From Conchocele bisecta (Eukaryota; Mollusca; Bivalvia; Lucinida; Thyasiridae): a DNA stretch of 64,000 bases. The translations under genes were made by a program, and so were the position numbers. The notes below the pieces were generated by a model. It made no database searches and was not told where the DNA came from. It was given only the letters and a program-made list of their open reading frames with translations. Shown here piece by piece: positions 58,866-64,000 of the stretch; within the stretch, counting starts at the first letter, position 1, and every line of letters starts with the position of its first letter. The stretch spans positions 215,838,506-215,902,505 of the forward strand of contig CM055265.1 in the NCBI GenBank assembly GCA_029237695.1, read 5' to 3'.

Positions 58866-59467
58866 TTGCCCTTGTCCGTGTATTTGCCCTTGTCCGTGTG
58901 TTTGGCTGTGCATACTAATTTTGTGTCGCATGTGTCTCCCAAAGTATTTGACCAACCGTTTTGAACTTTACAGAAATGTAAATTAGTATGTGTAGATGTG
59001 TACCTGGGATTTTGTTTCTATTTTTGCCTGTGGAGGCGGAATTATGATCCTTGACTTAGTCAATTTGGCCATTATGAAGTTTGGAGTTTTGTGTATCTTA
59101 AAAAATATTTTACCAAGAGTCTTGTAACCTTACAGAATATGTTGATTAGCATAGTGTAATTAGTGAAGTTGTGCACCTAGGGTTTGTACTTGTCCCCAGC
59201 AAGTACATACAGAGTTATGGTCCTTATTTCGATGTAAATACTCCATTCTGATTTTGGGATTTTCTCGCCAATGCAATAGGTTAAATACGTTGAACCCGAT
59301 GGCCCGTCCTTATATGACCTTAGCTGCTGATAGGCCGTTTAACACCAATAAATCATAAAAATGGTCCTTGAAGTACATGTAGTTTGCAATTGGGGGAATC
59401 CTTGTCCTATGGACACCCTTGTAGTTGAACTTACATCATTATAACTGCTAGTTTCTGTTGATTTCAG

Positions 59468-59687
59468 TGTCAAGGTGAAGGTCGAGAAGATGGACAGCCC
59501 GGATGACCTTGAGCTGCCGGGGTCGTCGACAGCGGATGGGCCGTCAATCCTCCGACGGAACCTGATGCACATGTTGGGGCTGTCGAATGCCAGCCTGCCG
59601 CGGACATTCAGTATCTCGACACAGACCAACGTTCGCGGGGTCCGTCGCAGCACCACCACGCAGACTGACAACTCCGACTCCGACTAG
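59468..59687 (+). CDS. AMBRA1: AMBRA1 terminal coding exon with two TQT motifs
   Basis: Acceptor 'gttgatttcag'. It completes Gly (gg|t) and ends at TAG, 59685-59687. It encodes about 72 residues: basic/acidic start 'VKVKVEKMDSPDDLELPG', then 'ILRRNLMHMLGLSNASLPRT', then 'SISTQT' and 'TTTQT', and ends 'DNSDSD'. Mammalian AMBRA1 has two TQT motifs at the same place, which bind dynein light chain (DYNLL1) and tether the autophagy complex to the dynein motor. The motifs here start at 59619 and 59658, 13 residues apart (12 in human), preceded by a similar M-x-x-x-G-L sequence. The human protein continues well beyond; this one stops eight residues after the second motif starts. No W-x-x-L motif is present in this exon. 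Confidence 0.92.
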
Positions 59688-59717
59688 ACACCACTGACTG
59701 GTCACCGATATAGCTAG

Positions 59718-60098
59718 CTATAGATACACATGTGGCTGTCACTGGAGAAATGAGCCTGATAACCATCAATATTGCTTGTTAGAAGCATGACAGCTGTTTA
59801 ATTGATGTAATGGTGCAGATCCCGATCTGGATCTACACTGGTAACTAATATATCTATACATATGTGGCTGTGACTGAAGAAATTGGGCTTATGGGATTTT
59901 GACCAGTGCAGCTCCTGATCAAATAGCACACTCGCGTAGCCTGCCAACGATCTATTTTGCTTGTTAGAAGCATGATGGGTGTTACATTAATAGAATGGTG
60001 AACAGTGCAGATTTTGATCAGATTGTGCGGATGTGCAGGCTGATCTGGATCTACACTGGTCACAAAACCCATAAACTCCATGTCTCCAGTCACAGCCA
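59718..60098. mobile_element. Two adjacent M1 MITE copies in the presumed 3' UTR
   Basis: A shortened copy (about 59730-59858) is followed by a full one (59864-60098) bounded by 'gtggctgtgactgaagaaat' and 'ccatgtctccagtcacagcc'. The full copy shows ~45-bp inverted ends and is the best reference for the family. No convincing polyadenylation signal was found between the stop codon and these copies. Confidence 0.75.
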
Positions 60099-60191
60099 GG
60101 ATTCAGTAAAGGATACCCACAAACAGTGTATATCCTGCTGAGATGATTTGTCTCCTGTATTGAAGCTTGAAACGATTAACCCTCACTTCAG

Positions 60192-60510
60192 CCGGCTCAT
60201 CTTGATCTACATTGTCTTCATTGGTATTGGGGTGTATGGTGTTGGAAGGGTTAACCATCGTTACTGGCCGGCTCATCTTGATCTACATTGTGTTCATTGG
60301 TATTGGGGTGTATGGTGTTGGAAGGGTTAACCATCGTTACTGACTGGCTCATCTTGATCTACATTGTGTTCATTGGTATTGGGGTGTATGGTGTTGGAAG
60401 GGTTAACCATCGTTACTGGCTGGCTCATCTTGATCTACATTGTGTTCATTGGTATTGGGGTGTATAGTGTTGGAAGGGTTAACCATCGTTACTGGCTGGC
60501 TCATCTCGAT
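60192..60510 (+). repeat. ~76-bp tandem repeat, four units plus partial
   Basis: Units read 'ggctcatcttgatctacatt', 'gttcattggtattggggtgt', 'atggtgttggaagggttaac', 'catcgttactgg'. They are nearly identical. No gene. Confidence 0.85.
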
Positions 60511-60737
60511 CGACACTTAACATTGGCGTTGAGGTCGGTGGTGTTGAACGGGTTGATACAAGTTGTGATTCTGTATGTACAATACTGTGATACCTTCAAT
60601 GATAGGGCAATTCATGACGATAATATTGACTCTTCTCACCTTATTGCATGTTCCATTTTGGCCGACATTGATTTCGAAGACTGCTATATTTTCCATAAAT
60701 TAAAAATGGTCAAAAGTAAAGAGCATACATACTTATG

Positions 60738-61765
60738 TCTCCCCCATGAATGGGGAGACATATTGTTTTTGGCTTGGTTGTCCGTCCGTCCGTCCGTCCG
60801 TCCGTCCGGGCACACATTAGGGTACTTATGTGGCTAGCCCCACAGGGTTATGGACTTAGTAAAGGATAGGGTTGGTTACAATTAGCCACCTAAAAAATCC
60901 TTTTATGTGGCTAAAAATCGTTTTATGTGGCTAATATTTAACATGTGATAAGCCACATAAGTATCCATTTGTAAGAACGTCCGTCTGTCCGTCTGTCCGT
61001 CCGTCCGTCCGGGCACACATTAGGGTACTTACGTGGCTAGCCCCACAGGGTTATGGACTTAGTAAAGGATAGGGTTGGTTACAGTTAGCCACCTAAAAAA
61101 TCCTTTTATGTGGCTAAAAATCGTTTTATGTGGCTAATATTTAACATGTGATAAGCCACATAAGTATAGTACTGTAAGAACGTCCGTCCGTCTGTCCGTC
61201 CGTCTGTCTGTCTGTCTGTCACAAAATTGCAACCAGTGTAGATCCAGATCAGCCTGTGCATCCGCACAGTCTGATCAGGATCTGCACTGTTCGCCATTGT
61301 GCATATGTCCAAAAGTTTTTGAGTTAGAGTCGTGAAACTTTACAGGAATACTTGTCATCGTGTGAAGATGCGCACCTGGGGTTTTAGATGTGGATTCATC
61401 CTGTATTTATGGAGTTATGGCCCTTGACTTCGCGAAAATTGGGGATTTTCAACTTGTGTTGCGCGTAATTCCAAGTGTATTTCAGTTAGTCGTGAAACTT
61501 TATAGGAATACTGTTCATCGTGTGAAGATGCGCACCTGGGTTTTTAGATGCGGATTCATCCAGTATTCACAGAGTCATGACCCTTGACTTAGTGAAAAGT
61601 GGGGATTTTCAACTTGTGTCGCGCGTATCTCCAAAAGTATTTCAGTTAAGAGTCGCAAAACTTTACAGGAATACTGGTCATCGTGTGAAGTTGCGCACCT
61701 GGTGTTTTAGATGTGGATTCATCCAGTATTCACCAATGAATGGGGAGACGTATACTTGAAATGTG
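60738..61765 (+). mobile_element. Hairpin-headed tandem element, 'gtctccccca' family
   Basis: The head is 'tatgtctcccccatgaatgg' ggagacata, then a (gtcc)n tract. Two near-identical ~198-bp units follow (60778-60975 and 60976-61175, with 'gtggctagccccacagggtt'), then three further ~125-bp units ('catcgtgtgaagatgcgcac'). The end is 'accaatgaatggggagacgt'. A fragment of M1 lies at about 61220-61300 inside. Confidence 0.65.
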
Positions 61766-62389
61766 GATATATAATATGTGTGTCTGTTACTTTACGTTTT
61801 TTAGGTATGTTATCTTGTCGTTTCTCTACCCATGGGATAATGTAAATAGAGAACTAGAGATGCCAAAATGTTCGATCATCTATGTTTAATGTGTGGACTC
61901 GTATGGATAACTGGTGACCTGGTAGTACGGCAGTCTGGTACGATACTGGTACGAACCCTCGTACAACGTACGAAGGAAGAAACACTCTGAAATAACAAGG
62001 GTTACCATGATTACTTATTAGCATGACTAATATATACCTAACGATGGTATGGACACACAACTTGACTGGCAAGTTGTGGGTCCATGAGAATCGTCTCCTT
62101 AAACAATCACTACCGGTATGTACCGTACTACCAGTCACGTCCGGAATTAACACACATAGTACATAACATGTATATAACAACAAATGAGTAACAATTAAAA
62201 CATGATAGCCTGAATGATTTGTTGGGTGGTTGACAAGCGATATTTGATGGACAGTATTCTAGTGGTCATCAGCAATGAACATAGATATCTAGGTACAGAT
62301 GGAATAACGTATTATCTACATGTAGTCATACATGGATTGCTTGTACCCGTGTTAACACACCAACATGGTCTGACGTTTGCAACCTATAG

Positions 62390-62620
62390 AGACTGGGTAG
62401 AACCAGTTCAACATCTGACATCCTTGCATATTACCTAACTGATCCACTGGGTAGAACCAGTTCAACCTCTCGACAACATTGCGTCTGTCATGACGGATCC
62501 ACTGGGTAGAACCAGTCCAGCATATGTGCCCTGAGTACCCACAATTGCAGAGACATGTACACAAACATTTAGACGAGACATGTACACAAACAATACGAGA
62601 CATGTACACAAACATTTAGA
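62390..62620 (+). repeat. Short tandem repeats
   Basis: 'ctgggtagaaccagttcaac' occurs three times (62393, 62449, 62503 with variation). It is followed by three copies of 'gagacatgtacacaaaca' (62548-62612). No gene. Confidence 0.75.
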
Positions 62621-64000
62621 CACCTACCAGAGGGATGGTTCTGGGTGTTCAGACACGCCACTATCACTCGGTGTCACTCGATATCGTTCTTGTTCTCGCG
62701 GTGAATGTCAGTAGTACAACTGTAAAGGATGAGAATGCATTCGAGTGAAACATGCAATAATCCTGTGAAGTTAATGTGCGAGATGCTAAATTTAAATAAC
62801 CCGCCATTTTGGGAAAAAATCGCGCACCGCAAACACAGTCTTGGGAATGCAGCTTAACAGACAAATTAGAGCGACCTTGTCAACCTCACCCAATGCAGAA
62901 TCGATTCCAATACAAACGTGATAAAATGGCACAATACAAACAACTTACATGATTACTATCGCCCGTCAAACTATAAAATCTGTCATCAGCTGTTTGAAAG
63001 ATGTCTTCCTTGATTTCTGCCTAAACAATGCTCACTACCAAACAATACCCAGAATGCAACAGTATCACTTCCTAAACTACTAAAACTAGCATTCATGGTC
63101 AAAGGGAAATAACTCTTCCGACACATAAATCAAAAGGTAACGCAAAGTACTGAAAGTCCTGAATAATGGTCCGGTTACAGGTACATTTTTCGTTTTATTT
63201 CCATTTACTTTACATGGGGCTCCAATAAGGGCACATCTACCTTAATGGTTATGAAAAATTGACATATTTCCTGTAAATGAGATCAAAAGTTGGTGAAAAT
63301 TTCAGACCAAATGAATATAATACCACATTTGCTCTGAACATTTCACCAACTTTTGTTAGCCTTGTGCAAAGCTGTGGCCATTTATAGAAATCATTTTTTG
63401 GCAAAAATCTCATATACGATAATGTTGATTATATTAGATGTCGGCTCAATTATACATGTACTTTCGGCTTTTTATGCGTGACGTTTCAATTTCCATATTT
63501 CCTCACTTTTTATTTTATTATCTCACAATATACAGCTAACTTATGCAGAAAATACAAGGTAGCTACATATATGCTGTTGCTGCCTTAAATTCTACTTTTC
63601 CAAGTCCTGATAACATGCAGTGGTGGTATTGGGGGAGACTTATGTTTTTGTCTGAAAAACAAGTTTCTGGCATTTGTGGAAAAATTCAACTAGAAAAAAT
63701 ATTGGTGGGAAACAACAAGAGGTGTAATATGGGATGAATCCCAGAGCCAGGATGATACAGTCGAACCTCTATACCGTACAACAAGAAACATATGCGATCT
63801 TAAAGGTACATGCCCACCCAGTGGCACAAAATGTTCTTTATATCAGACATCATCTGAGACATTTTCTGGAAAAATAAACATTCATTCACCATTACCCCAC
63901 GTCTTGGTTGGCATTATTATGCATTTTATAGCAGACATAACTTTCCACACTGATATCCGGGCGATAACCGTGTTTCCTTAAAATGTTAACGGACATTACT
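62621..64000. other. Unassigned downstream DNA
   Basis: No gene recognised. A weak inverted pair, 'agttggtgaaaattt' / 'catttcaccaacttt', is at 63280-63355. 'tacagtcgaacctctatacc' at 63759 looks like one end of another TA-flanked transposon. Its partner would lie beyond the window. Confidence 0.4.

Noticed and set aside
62214..62615. Short frames downstream of AMBRA1 as a neighbouring gene
   Set aside because: They overlap short tandem repeats, lack codon bias and have no splice-site or homology support.

Overview
The window is eukaryotic genomic DNA, most likely from a lophotrochozoan and probably a bivalve mollusc. There are no operons or long uninterrupted genes. GC-rich coding exons with consensus splice sites sit in AT-rich introns packed with hairpin-headed tandem-repeat elements of the Pearl/Helitron-like kind described from bivalves, many MITEs, and short motifs such as 'tcaaggtcaaggtcac' that recur in molluscan repeats. 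The species call is inference.

One host gene is recognised: the 3' part of an AMBRA1 orthologue on the + strand, in nine exons or exon segments. These are 4131-4303 (tentative), 27227-30118 (long low-complexity middle region), 31325-31427, 38660-38823, 39521-39630 or to 39730, 49099-49284, 50234-50331, 52245-52301, 57338-57477 and 59468-59687 (stop codon). Splice phases agree across every junction. The N-terminal WD40 half is not seen and should lie upstream of base 1. The exons from 38660 onward encode the C-terminal half of AMBRA1's split beta-propeller, followed by a short tail with two TQT motifs like those that bind dynein light chain in mammalian AMBRA1. In other animals AMBRA1 is the substrate receptor of a CUL4-DDB1 ubiquitin ligase and a scaffold for autophagy initiation.

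The most striking structure is a ~6.6-kb array (about 39571-46193) of some 65 copies of a ~100-bp unit. The unit is the 3' end of one AMBRA1 WD40 exon plus its 5' splice site plus about 40 bp of intron. Every unit carries a CAG|GT junction preceded by a pyrimidine-rich stretch, so it resembles both a donor and an acceptor. Two further introns of the same gene also carry duplicated or repeat-expanded sequence at their 5' splice sites (49259-49390 and 52302-52515). The first array copy has a net -1 frame change, and reading on to the donor of copy 2 restores frame with a 33-codon insertion.

Layout: 1-4130 repeats and hairpins; 4131-4303 tentative exon; 4304-27226 a very large intron made mostly of nested tandem-repeat elements, plus one pseudogene of a mobile-element-associated protein; 27227-30118 long exon whose frame is broken several times; 30119-38659 introns with MITEs, a second pseudogene of the same mobile family and a 751-bp Ty3/gypsy deletion derivative with intact target-site duplication; 38660-46193 WD40 exons and the exon-derived array; 46194-59687 remaining exons and their repeat-filled introns; 59688-64000 downstream DNA with MITEs and minisatellites and no recognised gene. 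Frame breaks and ragged repeat copies suggest residual indel errors in the assembly, so broken frames are not taken as proof of a dead gene.
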